Of a stretch of 32,037 nt of DNA, positions 16,284 through 24,001 are shown piece after piece. Position numbers and translations under genes: made by a program. The DNA lies in contig JAGQHH010000016.1 of the NCBI GenBank assembly GCA_020431945.1, positions 1 through 32,037 on the forward strand. The letters are read 5' to 3'. The notes beneath the pieces are model-generated. The model was not told the DNA's origin. It was given only the letters and a program-made list of their open reading frames with translations, and made no database searches. The first letter of the stretch is position 1; every line of letters begins with the position of its first letter. This DNA comes from Cyanobacteria bacterium HKST-UBA02. GTDB taxonomy: Bacteria; Cyanobacteriota; Vampirovibrionia; Obscuribacterales; Obscuribacteraceae.

Positions 16284-16304
16284 GTACACCTTAGTGGGTA
16301 CACC
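16284..16304 (+). repeat. Direct repeats GTACACC in the leader of the hydrolase gene
   Basis: GTACACC occurs twice with a 14-base period (16284-16290 and 16298-16304), ending three bases before the ATG and immediately after a run of eight C residues (16276-16283). The second copy occupies the usual ribosome-site position, where there is no good Shine-Dalgarno. It could be a protein or RNA regulatory site; the C-tract is prone to slippage. Confidence 0.35.
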
Positions 16305-16307
16305 TAT

Positions 16308-17522
16308 ATGGCACAATCACTGGAGAGCTTCTCGCTCACACCACAGGCTGTGGATTCTTCTGCTCCGTTTCGCGCCGAGTATCTGGACTCCACCATAGGC
16401 AAAAAGACCGTTTCGGACACCACTGTCTCCGCTCCGGAGAGACCTGCGCCTCCTGCCGGGGTCAAGCCCGAAGCCTGGTCCCAGATAAGCTCCATCATCG
16501 GTGAGGGCAAGGAAGTCAATTTCACCACCGCCTCCTCCGGTCAGGTCCCGGACTATGTACTGGGCACCGACGGCAATCTCGTCAAAAATCCCCAGAAGAC
16601 CACACCCAACCCGGACGGTTCGGTAACGGTCCAGGTGGACAGCCCGGAAGGCGAAGCTGCTGCCAAGAAAGCAATCCAGCAACTGGAAGTAGCAAAAGTC
16701 CAGGAGAAGATCTATTTCTGGCAGAAAGCCAATCCCGGCTCCACCGACGTGCCCGAATTCCTCAAGGGTATGCTGGCAACCGCCCAGAGCAATGCCGCCA
16801 TCGAGCCGGTGGTCAATCAGAACACCAGACAGCCCGAGCCGGTGGTAAATCAGAGCCAGCCGGTGGACACGGCGCCACAGCAGGTAGCAGCCCCGGCGCA
16901 GCCCTTCAACTATGGCGGCGCCAATTCCCAGTCCATAGGCGGTCGCAACATCGGTACGGCACCGGAAAGCGGCTATCGCAACGGCAGTTTCGAGCCCAAC
17001 GGTCCCATCGACCGCTCGGCCATTCCCAAGCCTGTAGAAGGCGATGTCGCCATCAAAGGACCACCTTCCTGCAATGCCGAGCAGATTCAGACTTTCCTGG
17101 AGAAAATGGGATCCCCCGCCGCCAAAGAGGCAGGATTCTCCCAGGCTCTCTACGACGCCTGCACCGAAAGAGGGATCGATCCCGCGGTTGCCGTGGGCTT
17201 TTTCCTCCAGGAATCCACTTGCGGACGTTATGGAAGAGCCCACAACAACCTCAGTATCGGAAACATCAAAGGCAGAGCGCCGGAATCAGGCGGTACCGAT
17301 GGCACCTTCAGAAAGTACGGCTCCTGGGCAGAAGGCGCCCGCGACTGGGCTCGCTTAATAGATGAGAGCTATGTCCAGAAACGCGGTCTGACCTCACTGT
17401 CCCAGGTGATCGACGTCTATGCTCCCAGCAGCGACGGCAACAACACTGTTGCCTATGTCAATACCGTCAATGGTGTGGTCCAGAACTTCAAGAATATGAA
17501 CAATGGCAACGCCGTCGCTTGA
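16308..17522 (+). CDS. Glucosaminidase-type peptidoglycan hydrolase without a signal peptide
   Basis: A 404-aa protein. Residues 1-240 are polar, low-complexity and rich in Pro, Gln, Asn and Ala, with a repeated PEPVVNQ element. Residues about 255-395 resemble the glucosaminidase/lysozyme-like family: GIDPAVAVGFFLQESTCGRY with the likely catalytic Glu302, then NNLSIGNIKG, RKYGSWAEGARDWARLI and YVNTVNGVVQNF. The N-terminus, MAQSLESFSLTPQAVDSSAP, is polar, with no hydrophobic signal segment. A start further downstream would not create one. It follows the VirD4-like ATPase on the same strand with its own likely promoter. It could be exported by a non-Sec route, released by lysis, or carried by a secretion or phage-like machine. 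Enzyme class is likely; target bond unproven. Confidence 0.78.
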   Translation: MAQSLESFSLTPQAVDSSAPFRAEYLDSTIGKKTVSDTTVSAPERPAPPAGVKPEAWSQISSIIGEGKEVNFTTASSGQVPDYVLGTDGNLVKNPQKTTPNPDGSVTVQVDSPEGEAAAKKAIQQLEVAKVQEKIYFWQKANPGSTDVPEFLKGMLATAQSNAAIEPVVNQNTRQPEPVVNQSQPVDTAPQQVAAPAQPFNYGGANSQSIGGRNIGTAPESGYRNGSFEPNGPIDRSAIPKPVEGDVAIKGPPSCNAEQIQTFLEKMGSPAAKEAGFSQALYDACTERGIDPAVAVGFFLQESTCGRYGRAHNNLSIGNIKGRAPESGGTDGTFRKYGSWAEGARDWARLIDESYVQKRGLTSLSQVIDVYAPSSDGNNTVAYVNTVNGVVQNFKNMNNGNAVA

Positions 17523-17528
17523 TTTTAG

Positions 17529-19670
17529 TTAGAGCCTCGATGATTCCACCCGGAAGGATATTCCCCTTTTCTCCATAATTGGATTCAGCCTGGTGGCGAG
17601 ATCCATGTCACCAGCCACGGTGAATATCCGCAAGCCTCTGATTTTCGAAAGTGAGAGGATAGCCTGCTCGCTCAAGAGATTTCCCGAGACATTTAGATCG
17701 GTGATGGTCAAAGGGAGCAGATGGCGCACGTCTCTGCTAGTCAGCCCGCAACGGGGAAGAGTCAGCGAACGCAGACCGTAGAGCTTTTCGAATCCATCGA
17801 GCTTTCCGGTCAGATCCAGATCGGAGGCATAAAGACTCTTGATTTGTTTGAGACGACCGATGCCTTTTAGATTCATGCATGTGCTCAGATTGATCTCCCG
17901 GAGGCTGGACAATTCGGATATGTATTCGATGGACTGGTCGGTAATTCTGGTATCTCTCAAGTTGAGCTTCTCGAGACAGGGGCAGCGTGCCAGCATCTTG
18001 ATCCCCTCGTCGGTGATGTTGGGACAGGCATCGATGCGGAGATAACGCAAGTGTTTCATGGCGACGATATGTGGTATCGCATCTTCAGTGATACCAGTGG
18101 TGCGTGTATCCAGGGTCTCTATATTGCTATCATCGAGAAAGGTCAGACCCTTACCGAATTCCATGCTCGGATTGAGTATGCGCAGCTCCTTTATCTCGGG
18201 ACCGACCTTGATCTTCGAGTAAGTACTGTCGGTCCAGTCTCCGGTCAACTCCATTCGATCAGACCAGATTTTCTTGCGCGGCTCTCTCATCTCATCCGAG
18301 ATAGGCGCGATCACCGAGCGAATCGGAATGTCTTTTATGTGCATGTCCGAGACTGCCAGCGATTCGCTGGAAGATAGAAACAAGAAGAGCAACCAGCCGC
18401 CTATCGAGGCCAGCAGGCAGACCGAGAGCGCAAGATAGAGAAAGGTCGGTCGTCCCTCGCCGGAACTGTACTCGGGTAGATCCGTCTCGGCGGAGATGGA
18501 CTCATCGCTGTTCACCGACTGGATCGGCTGACGCAAAAATTCTGCTGCTTCCTCGGCGCCCGGAAAACGATCGGCAGGCGACTTCGCCATGGCGGTGGCG
18601 ACAAATGTCTCCAGCTGCTCCGGAAATTCTCGATCGCTCACCTGCCAGAGCGAGGGAGGCTCGCAGCTGGCATGCAGATTCAGGGTCGAAAGCGCGGTGT
18701 CTCCCTGGAATGGCACCTGTCCTGTAAGAGTCTCGAAGAGCATGCAGCCTACCGAATAAATCTCCGAGGCTGCCGTATAGTCGAAACCATTGATCACATC
18801 CGGGCTCATATAATAGGGTGTACCGGCCATGGTGCGACCCTGGAACTCGGTGGTCTGCCCGGTCATCTCGGAGACTTTGGCGACGCCGAAATCGATCACT
18901 CTCACGTCTTTGCCACGCAACATGATATTGCTCGGTTTCAGATCCCGGTGATAGATCCCGTGCCGGTGCGAATAGTCCAGGGCCGCCAGCAATTCCAGGA
19001 AAACCTCCTGAGCGAGCTCGGGCTCCATCGGTCCATTTTGATCGAGATAAGCTCTCAGGGTCTGTCCCGGGAAAAACTCCAGAACCATGTAAGGTGAGCC
19101 GCCGGGAGTGCTGCCGAAATCGATGATGCTGATGATGTTCTCGTGATTGAGCCGGCTCGTGGCCCGGGCTTCGTCCTGGAAAGCCACGAGCTGCTCCGCC
19201 GATAACACATGAAGGACTTTCACCGCGACCCTTTTGCCCAGGAGCAGATCTTTGCAGAGATAGACCGAGCCTCCGCTTCCGCTGCCCAGCTCTTTCAGGG
19301 GCTGATAGCGATCCAGAGGGAAGAATTCGGGGTCCAGATCGGGAGGCTCGCAGTCTTCGATGTCTTCTTCCGTATAGCCGACAAACGCCGGGCCTCTAGC
19401 CGATGAGCCTGCGAACCCATTGTCTCCGTTCTCACCGGAAGGGCGGTTGCAGGAACAGAGATCCGAGCGGAAGATCATCTGGGTGAAAGAGCCGCTTCTG
19501 CCGGCATTTACTCGCTTCTTGCAGTCGGGACAGACATCCGTATCGGACCCGCCGGTCTCGGGCAGGTCGATGAAATCACAGCGGCATACCGAGAGCCACT
19601 GGGTGATACTGGCTGATGTCGCGGTTTGCCTGGGCTTGCCGCAACGTGTGCAGAGGGTGGAGGGTGACAC
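17529..19670 (-). CDS. Receptor-like Ser/Thr kinase: duplicated zinc ribbon, kinase, membrane helix, LRR ectodomain
   Basis: A 713-aa protein. Two similar metal-binding modules come first: C7-x-x-C10...C29-x-C31 and C47-x-x-C50...C72-x-C74, both with an S-x-T-Q segment between the pairs. The Hanks-type kinase (about 121-380) has G-loop GSGSGGSV (129-136), K151, HRDLKPSN (241-248) and DFG (260-262), so it should be active. One membrane helix (409-432) follows, then leucine-rich repeats (about 480-700: LRYLRIDACPNITDEGI, LEKLNLRDTRITDQSI) on the periplasmic side. The GTG start has GGGAG eight bases upstream; a nearer ATG is out of frame. It lies 42 bases after the PBP4-like gene in one operon, suggesting envelope sensing. 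The ligand is unknown. Confidence 0.88.
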   Translation of the reverse strand: MSPSTLCTRCGKPRQTATSASITQWLSVCRCDFIDLPETGGSDTDVCPDCKKRVNAGRSGSFTQMIFRSDLCSCNRPSGENGDNGFAGSSARGPAFVGYTEEDIEDCEPPDLDPEFFPLDRYQPLKELGSGSGGSVYLCKDLLLGKRVAVKVLHVLSAEQLVAFQDEARATSRLNHENIISIIDFGSTPGGSPYMVLEFFPGQTLRAYLDQNGPMEPELAQEVFLELLAALDYSHRHGIYHRDLKPSNIMLRGKDVRVIDFGVAKVSEMTGQTTEFQGRTMAGTPYYMSPDVINGFDYTAASEIYSVGCMLFETLTGQVPFQGDTALSTLNLHASCEPPSLWQVSDREFPEQLETFVATAMAKSPADRFPGAEEAAEFLRQPIQSVNSDESISAETDLPEYSSGEGRPTFLYLALSVCLLASIGGWLLFLFLSSSESLAVSDMHIKDIPIRSVIAPISDEMREPRKKIWSDRMELTGDWTDSTYSKIKVGPEIKELRILNPSMEFGKGLTFLDDSNIETLDTRTTGITEDAIPHIVAMKHLRYLRIDACPNITDEGIKMLARCPCLEKLNLRDTRITDQSIEYISELSSLREINLSTCMNLKGIGRLKQIKSLYASDLDLTGKLDGFEKLYGLRSLTLPRCGLTSRDVRHLLPLTITDLNVSGNLLSEQAILSLSKIRGLRIFTVAGDMDLATRLNPIMEKRGISFRVESSRL

Positions 19671-19712
19671 GGGGATTGCTCCCGGGCGACTTAGGCATTT
19701 CTTCGATTATAC

Positions 19713-20960
19713 TCAGGATTCGTAGTCGAAGGCCCTGGGCCCGCCCCGTTGCTCCTGGAGCTGCCTGATCATGGAGTCCTGCAGGCTCCGGAAGGTATTG
19801 ACACCGCCGTGCCAGTTGAACAGGACGAAATAGAGATCTTCTTGCTGGCTTCTCAAAACTCCCACCAGAGCGCTGACTCCGCCATCTGTATGGCTCAGGG
19901 TACCGGTCTTGGCGATCACGCTGCCCCGCTCATTCTCACCGGTGAAACGCTTTTCCAGGGTGCCGTCATCGATACCCGCAACCGGCAGTATATCCTGGAA
20001 TTCGAGACCGTTCTTCTTGAGTTCGTCTTCCAGACCAAGCAGGACCAGCATCATCTGCTTTGGTGTTATGCGACACTGGCCCAGCCCGCTGGCGCTGTCT
20101 AGATGGAGGCTGTCCCTGGGGATGCCGAGGTTGTTCACGGCAAGATCGGCAAGGGTTCCGACACCGCCCACGACACTGCCTATACGCTCGGCGGCCCCAT
20201 TGAGGGAGCGGCTGAGCATGACCTTGAGAGTATCCTGCAGATACTCCGACTGGTGCTCATGTATAAGGATGGCATTCTCGCCGGGCTGGCCGAGCTGGGC
20301 TCCTCCTCCTACCGTGACACGGTTGTCGCCGGCATTCTGCAGAATCTTGACCAGACCGCGCCCGGAGACCAGGGCGTTGGGTGAGCAGTAGAGAGAAAAT
20401 CGGTCCGACACCAGTAATTTGCCGTCTATTCTCTTGATTCCTCTCTCACTGAGGATTCTCGAGACTGTCAGGGCATCGGACTTTTCGAAGACAGGATCGT
20501 GACCTTTCAGAATCACGTCTCCTTTGAAGACACCGGTGCTTTCATCGAGACTGCCGTCGGTGTAGATCTCAGTGGAGAAACGATGATCCGGACCGAGGGT
20601 TTTGATGGCACCATAGGCGGTAAGAAGCTTGATTGCCGAAGCAGGATTGAAACTGGTATCGGACAGCCGGTCTACAACGATGTCTCCGTCGCTCGATTGG
20701 ACCAGGATGCCGAACTGGGAAGGTACCCGGGCAGCGTGCTTGCGGCTCTTGCGACTGTGTCTGGATTTCTTGCTTCTTTTAGCCCGGGATTTGCGGACTT
20801 TCGTCTTTTTCGACTTGCTGCGGCTGGCTATGAGCGTGCCGCCTGAAAGGCCAGAGGAAGTTCTAACCGAATTGCGGGCCGATGCCTCGGATCCGCCGGG
20901 CGTCATGCCGAGACCCGCCAGGGTGGCGGTTATAGCAAGCAGGGCTGTAAATCTCTTCAT
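19713..20960 (-). CDS. D-alanyl-D-alanine carboxypeptidase/endopeptidase, PBP4-like (S13 family)
   Basis: A 415-aa protein with an N-terminal signal peptide (MKRFTALLAITATLAGLGM). The three penicillin-binding motifs are present: S108-A-I-K111, S252-L-N254 and K351-T-G353. It would trim or cleave peptidoglycan stem peptides in the periplasm. The SxxK-to-SxN distance is about 144 residues, much shorter than in E. coli PBP4, so the inserted domains are reduced. Residues about 48-78 form a strikingly basic Lys/Arg/Ser tract (KKTKVRKSRAKRSKKSRHSR) before the catalytic domain, possibly binding polyanions or anchoring to the wall. It sits between a TPR gene (29 bases upstream) and the LRR kinase, all in one direction. 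The gene symbol dacB would be a guess from family only. Confidence 0.88.
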   Translation of the reverse strand: MKRFTALLAITATLAGLGMTPGGSEASARNSVRTSSGLSGGTLIASRSKSKKTKVRKSRAKRSKKSRHSRKSRKHAARVPSQFGILVQSSDGDIVVDRLSDTSFNPASAIKLLTAYGAIKTLGPDHRFSTEIYTDGSLDESTGVFKGDVILKGHDPVFEKSDALTVSRILSERGIKRIDGKLLVSDRFSLYCSPNALVSGRGLVKILQNAGDNRVTVGGGAQLGQPGENAILIHEHQSEYLQDTLKVMLSRSLNGAAERIGSVVGGVGTLADLAVNNLGIPRDSLHLDSASGLGQCRITPKQMMLVLLGLEDELKKNGLEFQDILPVAGIDDGTLEKRFTGENERGSVIAKTGTLSHTDGGVSALVGVLRSQQEDLYFVLFNWHGGVNTFRSLQDSMIRQLQEQRGGPRAFDYES

Positions 20961-20964
20961 GAAC

Positions 20965-20979
20965 GATATGTACCATATC
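20965..20979. promoter_or_regulatory. Short palindrome before the PBP4-like gene
   Basis: GATATG and CATATC arms surround TAC, in the 29-base gap between the TPR gene and the PBP4-like gene, just before the PBP4 start, which has no Shine-Dalgarno. It could influence translation of PBP4 in the shared transcript; chance is possible. Confidence 0.3.
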
Positions 20980-20989
20980 TGAGCGATTT

Positions 20990-22201
20990 TTATTCAGACG
21001 GATTATCCATCAGCCGGTCGAGCAGGTACTGGGACTCGAATGGGCTGGTGGTATCGATGAAGCCCATAACCGTCACCTGGTAATCGGCAGGCTTTCCGGC
21101 ATCGTCGGAACGGCTTATTGTCTTGCGGCTCTGGAGCGCCACTTCGATGCTCTGACCGGGAGCGAAAGCGCCTTTGACCCGGGTCCGGGCATGGGCGACA
21201 CTGCCTGTTCTGCAGTTCTCGAACCTGGCTTTGAACTCCAGGGTCTTGTTGGTGAGGTCGGCTTCACTCGAGTTCTTCACGCTGATGGTCAACCGGGGAT
21301 GATATAAAGCTCTCCCCTTTCCTGTCTCCACCCATTCGCTCCTGGATGCGGTGATAATCACCCGCTTGATCCTCTTGTCCTTGAGGGTGCGGAGAGCCTG
21401 TTTGGCAGCGAAATCTCTGGGATTGATCTTGAGAGCTTTCTCGTAGGCCTCCTGGGCGCCATTGTAGTCGCCTTTCAAAGTGAGTATCCGGCCGAGGGTC
21501 AGAAGGGGCTCTTCAAACTTGGGATCCAGATCCGCCGATTTGCGAAGAAGCTCTCCGGCTTCGTCGAGTTTGTCGATAATCGAATAGATGGTGCCCAGGT
21601 TGTTGTAGTTGACGGCAGTGGGCTCGAGCTTGATGGCCAGCCGCGCTTGCTCGATGGCGGTATTGATCTCGCCACGCTCGATATTGAGGGCCGAGAGGGC
21701 ACGATGAGGCGCGGAGCGCTCGGGTTTCAACTTGGCCGCGGCTTCATATGCGGTGGCAGCCTCATCCAGGCGTTTCAGTCTCCGGCAGACCACACCCAGG
21801 CGCATATGCACGATATATCCTTCCGGCTTGATCTCTTTTGCTTTGTTGAACTCGGTATAAGCATCCAGGAATCTTCCCTTGTTGCAATAGATCATGCCGA
21901 TATAGATGTGAGGCAGATGCAGACCTGGATCCATGGCCAGAGCTTTTTTCTCCTCGGAGAGCGCGTCACCGTATCGTCCCTGGCTTGCGAAGACCGCCCC
22001 GCGCTCCTGATGCGCCCGGGCATTATTGGCGTCGGCGCCGAGAATCCTGTCATAGATCGCCATGGCGCCCTGGTAGTCGTGTTTCTCTCTGAGAGCCATG
22101 GCTTCCTGGAAAGAATTCTCCAGGGCATCGGGATTGGCTGCCAGAGGCAACGCCAGAAGGCTCAGAGCAAGGGAGAGCTTCGAATATGATACCAGCTTCA
22201 T
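20990..22201 (-). CDS. Exported TPR protein with C-terminal beta domain
   Basis: A 403-aa protein. A signal peptide (MKLVSYSKLSLALSLLALPL, likely cut after A-x-A near residue 22) is followed by about seven TPR units from 30 to 270 (AMAIYDRILGADANNARAHQ, AAAKLKPERSAPHRALSALN, AAQEAYEKALKINPRDFA-like repeats). Residues about 275-400 are different and probably beta-rich (VIITASRSEWVETGKG, PRLTISVKNSSEADLTNKTL). No lipobox is present, so it is probably soluble in the periplasm or outer-membrane associated by partners. It opens the operon with the PBP4-like peptidase and the LRR kinase and may scaffold cell-wall enzymes (inference). No Shine-Dalgarno is seen before the ATG. Confidence 0.85.
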   Translation of the reverse strand: MKLVSYSKLSLALSLLALPLAANPDALENSFQEAMALREKHDYQGAMAIYDRILGADANNARAHQERGAVFASQGRYGDALSEEKKALAMDPGLHLPHIYIGMIYCNKGRFLDAYTEFNKAKEIKPEGYIVHMRLGVVCRRLKRLDEAATAYEAAAKLKPERSAPHRALSALNIERGEINTAIEQARLAIKLEPTAVNYNNLGTIYSIIDKLDEAGELLRKSADLDPKFEEPLLTLGRILTLKGDYNGAQEAYEKALKINPRDFAAKQALRTLKDKRIKRVIITASRSEWVETGKGRALYHPRLTISVKNSSEADLTNKTLEFKARFENCRTGSVAHARTRVKGAFAPGQSIEVALQSRKTISRSDDAGKPADYQVTVMGFIDTTSPFESQYLLDRLMDNPSE

Positions 22202-22261
22202 GCTTTTATAGAGACAGGGTAAACGGTCACTATATCACGATTAAGCATGTAACATTCGGGA

Positions 22262-22301
22262 ACCGCCACCGGGGCGGCATCGGCACTACCCCGGTGGCGG
22301 T
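22262..22301. promoter_or_regulatory. Strong GC-rich hairpin in a divergent intergenic region
   Basis: Perfect 13-bp arms ACCGCCACCGGGG and CCCCGGTGGCGGT enclose a 14-base loop. It lies between two divergent TPR genes, so it is not at the end of either. In the plus-strand transcript it would form the leader of the downstream TPR-UvrA2 unit. Thermodynamically this would be the most stable structure visible in the intergenic sequence here. Confidence 0.6.
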
Positions 22302-22302
22302 G

Positions 22303-22320
22303 AGAGGCAATTCCTCTTTT
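22303..22320 (+). terminator. Small hairpin with U-run in the leader: possible attenuator
   Basis: AGAGG and CCTCT arms with a 5-base loop are followed by TTT. It directly follows the 40-base GC hairpin and ends 19 bases before the GTG start of the TPR gene. Together the two structures look like a leader attenuator, but the stem is only 5 bp and no upstream promoter is clear. Confidence 0.25.
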
Positions 22321-22339
22321 AATCCGTTAGAATAAGCCA

Positions 22340-24001
22340 GTGCCACAGAAATTCGTCGAGTCGAAGAGATTTGTTTCGGTTGCCGCTCTCACAGCTCTGA
22401 GCGTCAGCCTGCTCTGGGGCGCCTCTCCGGCAGCCCTGGCTTCGTCGGCGCCTGTTCCCGGCGGTTCTGCAGCACAGCCGAATAGTGTCCAACCGACTTC
22501 AGAAACAAGCGCTCCCGGCGTGGTGGGTACCGAGAACACCGCCCCTGCGAATTCTGAGAAACCAAAAGAAGAGGGGCTCAGTGCCTCGCCTTCGGCTCTC
22601 GTTCTTCCTCCAGGAATTAAACAGAGTACACCGGCGAAAGCTCCGCCTGTTGCTTCCGGTTCTTCTCAAGCTCCGGCTCCGGCTCCTGCAGTAACTCCGG
22701 CTCCGGCTATAACTCCAGTATCGCCGAGTTCCGAAAGTACCGCTGCGAACTCAGCTCCGAATTCCGAACCTGAAATTTCGCCCGGTGGACCCAGAGCCCT
22801 GGATCCTGCTTATGCCATAGTCGCTCCTCCGGTGACACCTGGTGCTGAAGCTCCTGCTGATGCAGCTGCAGCGGCCCCGGTGCCGATTCCGACCATGTCG
22901 CCCCAGGAGAAAGCCGCTACCCTGAAGACCTGGGAGCAGATTCAAAAACATGGCGCCGAAGCTTTTCGAGTCTGCGAATACGGAAAGGCCGAGCGTCTTC
23001 TCAAAGACGCGGTAGCCCTGGAGCGCAAACTGGACGATCCCGATATCCGCTTTGCTGCAAGCCCTGGCGATCTGGGCAGGCTACTCACGGTGCGAGGGCG
23101 GTTTAAAGAAGCGGAGCCCTATCTCGAGGAAGAGGTCTACCTGAAAGAGGTAGCTCTGGGAACAGGAAGCGGCGATCTCATTCAGCCCATGGGCGATCTT
23201 ATTACTTTCTATCTCAAGCACGGCTCCAAGAGCAAAGCCAATCCCATGACCGAGCGAGTGATCGACTATGTCCAGGGCAAGTTTCGCGAGCAAGCGAGCA
23301 TGCCCCAGGGCAAGATCAAGCTCACAAAAGGCATGCCTCTCAAGGCCTGGGCAGGCAGCGCCGCCCCGGTGATGAGGGATCCGCTCCTCGAATGGGCGAT
23401 CACCTGTGACGCTCTGGGGGATCTGCATCGTTATGCTCAGAATTACGAGCTGGCGGATCGACTCTATAAAGTAGCCCTGGATGTGAAAGGGACTATTCTG
23501 GGCAAGAAGCATCTCTCCCTGGCCAACAGCTATGACAATCTCGGGGTTCTCTGTCTGGATAAAGGCGAGCAGAACGATGCCGAGTCCTATTTCAAAGACG
23601 CCCTGTCTATAACCGAGCGTATTCTCGAGCCCGGAGACCCGCAGATCTTCAATCGCATGGACAAGCTCGCCCGTTGCCTTATCAAAGGAGGCAAATACTC
23701 CGAAGCCGAGGCCATCTATATAAAAGCCCGCGATACCTGGGGCGGGGGCTCGTCAAAATCGGTCTATGCCCAGAGAGCCCATTTCGCTCTCGGTTGTCTC
23801 TATAGCGATCGCAAGCAGTATTCCGCCGCTGCCAACGAGTTGCACAGGGCCCTCAGGCTCGCCGAAGAGATTAACGGCTCATATTCGATTCAGCTCGTTC
23901 CCTACCTGAGAAAGTATGCCTATGTCCTCTACTATCTGGGCAGGCGCGGCGAGCAGGAGCAGTTGAAGGCAAGGGCTCACAATATTGCGCCGGTCATGTA
24001 A
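22340..24001 (+). CDS. Exported TPR protein with Pro/Ala-rich linker
   Basis: A 553-aa protein. Signal peptide of about 38 residues (KRFVSVAALTALSVSLLWGA... cleaved near ALASSA), a long low-complexity Pro/Ala/Ser linker to about residue 195 (APAPAPAVTPAPAITPV), then Kinesin-light-chain-style TPRs from about 195 to 550 (GAEAFRVCEYGKAERLLKDA, LANSYDNLGVLCLDKGEQND, AEAIYIKARDTWGGGSSKSV). The linker is the kind that spans periplasm or cell wall. The start is GTG without a Shine-Dalgarno; TAGAAT ends seven bases upstream, so a leaderless transcript is conceivable. Its last 17 bases overlap the UvrA2 gene, so the two are translated from one message; a shared function is not obvious. Confidence 0.82.
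   Translation: MPQKFVESKRFVSVAALTALSVSLLWGASPAALASSAPVPGGSAAQPNSVQPTSETSAPGVVGTENTAPANSEKPKEEGLSASPSALVLPPGIKQSTPAKAPPVASGSSQAPAPAPAVTPAPAITPVSPSSESTAANSAPNSEPEISPGGPRALDPAYAIVAPPVTPGAEAPADAAAAAPVPIPTMSPQEKAATLKTWEQIQKHGAEAFRVCEYGKAERLLKDAVALERKLDDPDIRFAASPGDLGRLLTVRGRFKEAEPYLEEEVYLKEVALGTGSGDLIQPMGDLITFYLKHGSKSKANPMTERVIDYVQGKFREQASMPQGKIKLTKGMPLKAWAGSAAPVMRDPLLEWAITCDALGDLHRYAQNYELADRLYKVALDVKGTILGKKHLSLANSYDNLGVLCLDKGEQNDAESYFKDALSITERILEPGDPQIFNRMDKLARCLIKGGKYSEAEAIYIKARDTWGGGSSKSVYAQRAHFALGCLYSDRKQYSAAANELHRALRLAEEINGSYSIQLVPYLRKYAYVLYYLGRRGEQEQLKARAHNIAPVM

Noticed and set aside
16317..17243. A 308-codon open frame on the minus strand, glycine-rich
   Set aside because: It is antisense to the hydrolase gene; the low-complexity glycine/leucine run mirrors the proline/alanine-rich coding strand.
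13632..17522. A conjugative or integrative element around the VirD4-like gene
   Set aside because: No relaxase, VirB-type gene, integrase, or flanking repeats are visible, and base composition matches the neighbours.
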